Assembly (NCBI GenBank): GCA_023254645.1
Contig: JALRLA010000103.1
Coordinates: 1-5,788, forward strand
DNA length: 5,788 nucleotides
Source of the DNA: Bacteroidia bacterium
GTDB taxonomy: Bacteria > Bacteroidota > Bacteroidia > NS11-12g > UBA955
Direction: 5' to 3'
Each line of letters starts with the position of its first letter. Positions within the stretch are counted from its first letter, which is position 1. Both the position numbers and the translations under genes were made by a program. This document shows positions 5,055 to 5,788 of the stretch, piece by piece. A model generated the notes under the pieces. It saw only the letters and a program-made list of their open reading frames with translations. It was not told the origin of the DNA and searched no databases.

Positions 5055-5780
5055 ATGAAGAAATCATTTTCAAGGGCGGCAGTTGATTTGTACTGCGAGT
5101 GCCCACGCTGCTTCTACATGCAGCAAAAACTCGGCTTGAAAAGGCCTCCAGGGTATCCGTTTACCTTGAACGCGGCCGTTGACCGCTTGACCAAAATCGA
5201 ATTTGACCATTATCGTGCTGTTCAACAGCCTCACCCGTTGATGAAGCCCCTAGGGCTGGAATTGGTGCCTTTGCAGCACCCCCAGATGAATGACTGGCGC
5301 AACAACCGCAGGGGTGTACGTGCCAATTACTTGGGCTACGAATTCTTTGGCGTGGTTGACGACATTTGGAATCACCCTACTGATAACACTTGGCACGTGG
5401 TTGATTACAAGGCAACGGCGAAGAAGGATCCTGTTACCGAACTTGATGAGAATGCTGAACATCACATTTCGTATCAAAGACAGGTGTCGTTTTACTCGTG
5501 GCTGCTGAAGCAGAATGGTTTTCCGGTTTCCGACCTAAGCTACTTTGTGTATTCAACTGGTGACAACCACGCAAACGCCTTCAACGACACCTTGGTTTTT
5601 CGTACCTTTTTGATTGAAAATCGCTGTGATACGAGCTGGATTGAGCCAACGTTGAGTGACCTCGTCGAGTGTATTGAAGGCCATGAAATACCTGAACCGA
5701 ATGCTACTTGCAAGTATTGCCAGTTTGTTGAGAATTATCATCACTTAATGAGTCCGAAAAGTCATGAGATTGCCTGTTGA
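5055..5780 (+). CDS. PD-(D/E)XK nuclease, RecB/Cas4-like
   Basis: A 241-residue protein with the full motif set of the RecB/Cas4-like PD-(D/E)XK superfamily. It has an N-terminal S-x5-Y-x-x-CPRCFYMQQ element (Cys14, 16, 19), GVVDDIW (99-105, metal-binding Asp102), VVDYKAT (115-121, the catalytic D117-Y-K119), and Q143-V-S-F-Y147, which is the QxxxY motif of RecB and Cas4. A C-terminal CKYC (219-222) is followed by QF. Together with the N-terminal cysteines this could hold an Fe-S cluster or zinc, but the third C-terminal Cys typical of Cas4 is not in its usual place. The predicted activity is metal-dependent DNA cleavage, as endo- or exonuclease. No Cas genes or CRISPR repeats are in the window, so it is not assigned as Cas4. 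It lies 12 bases after the ATPase in the same operon, and a further gene seems to start within its end. Confidence 0.87.
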   Translation: MKKSFSRAAVDLYCECPRCFYMQQKLGLKRPPGYPFTLNAAVDRLTKIEFDHYRAVQQPHPLMKPLGLELVPLQHPQMNDWRNNRRGVRANYLGYEFFGVVDDIWNHPTDNTWHVVDYKATAKKDPVTELDENAEHHISYQRQVSFYSWLLKQNGFPVSDLSYFVYSTGDNHANAFNDTLVFRTFLIENRCDTSWIEPTLSDLVECIEGHEIPEPNATCKYCQFVENYHHLMSPKSHEIAC

Positions 5781-5788
5781 AACAATCA
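5764..5788 (+). CDS. Possible start of a further operon gene, cut by the right edge
   Basis: An ATG at 5764, inside the last codons of the nuclease gene and in another frame, opens a frame reading MRLPVETI that has no stop before the window ends. It overlaps the nuclease gene by 17 bases, a layout much like the 16-base overlap at the left end of the window and typical of translational coupling. Eight codons are too few to prove a gene or suggest a family. Confidence 0.3.

Noticed and set aside
5055..5780. Assignment of the nuclease as Cas4 and search for a CRISPR array
   Set aside because: There are no regularly spaced repeats in the window, no other Cas proteins, and the C-terminal cysteine pattern is incomplete for Cas4.

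Overview
The window looks like a chromosomal or island segment from a member of the Bacteroidota (Flavobacteriia or Cytophagia-like). The reasons are TAnnTTTG-type promoter boxes with an upstream TTG, no clear Shine-Dalgarno sequences before the starts, a small Cys/His-rich exported protein of a type common in this phylum, and protein sequences of Bacteroidota character. This placement rests on pattern recognition; no search was run.

Left part (1-1160, + strand): the 3' part of an unrecognised gene that runs in from the left edge, then an overlapping gene for an N-terminally anchored or exported GH25 muramidase. A perfect small hairpin with a T-rich tail at 1204-1229 probably terminates this unit.

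Middle part (1224-3289, - strand): read in transcription order, a WYL-domain transcription factor (GTG start, 3289 to 2189), then 14 bases later a small putative lipoprotein with a D-x-D-x-D-G loop (2174 to 1689), then about 250 bases of apparently decayed coding sequence that contains a perfect 11-bp inverted repeat, then a tiny exported Cys/His-rich protein (1442 to 1224) that has its own Bacteroidota-type promoter.

Right part (3350-5788, + strand): a divergent promoter with a near-perfect tandem repeat drives an AAA+ ATPase with an N-terminal winged-helix-like region. A RecB/Cas4-like PD-(D/E)XK nuclease follows 12 bases later, and a further gene appears to start inside the nuclease's last codons and run off the right edge.

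The most interesting unit is 2189-5788: a WYL regulator divergent from an AAA+ ATPase and nuclease operon, with candidate operator repeats between them. WYL proteins (CapW and BrxR type) are known to repress anti-phage operons, and ATPase plus PD-(D/E)XK nuclease is a recurrent defence pairing. A regulated nucleic-acid-targeting defence or repair module is therefore a reasonable inference. I do not recognise the exact combination as a named system, and the operon probably continues beyond the window.
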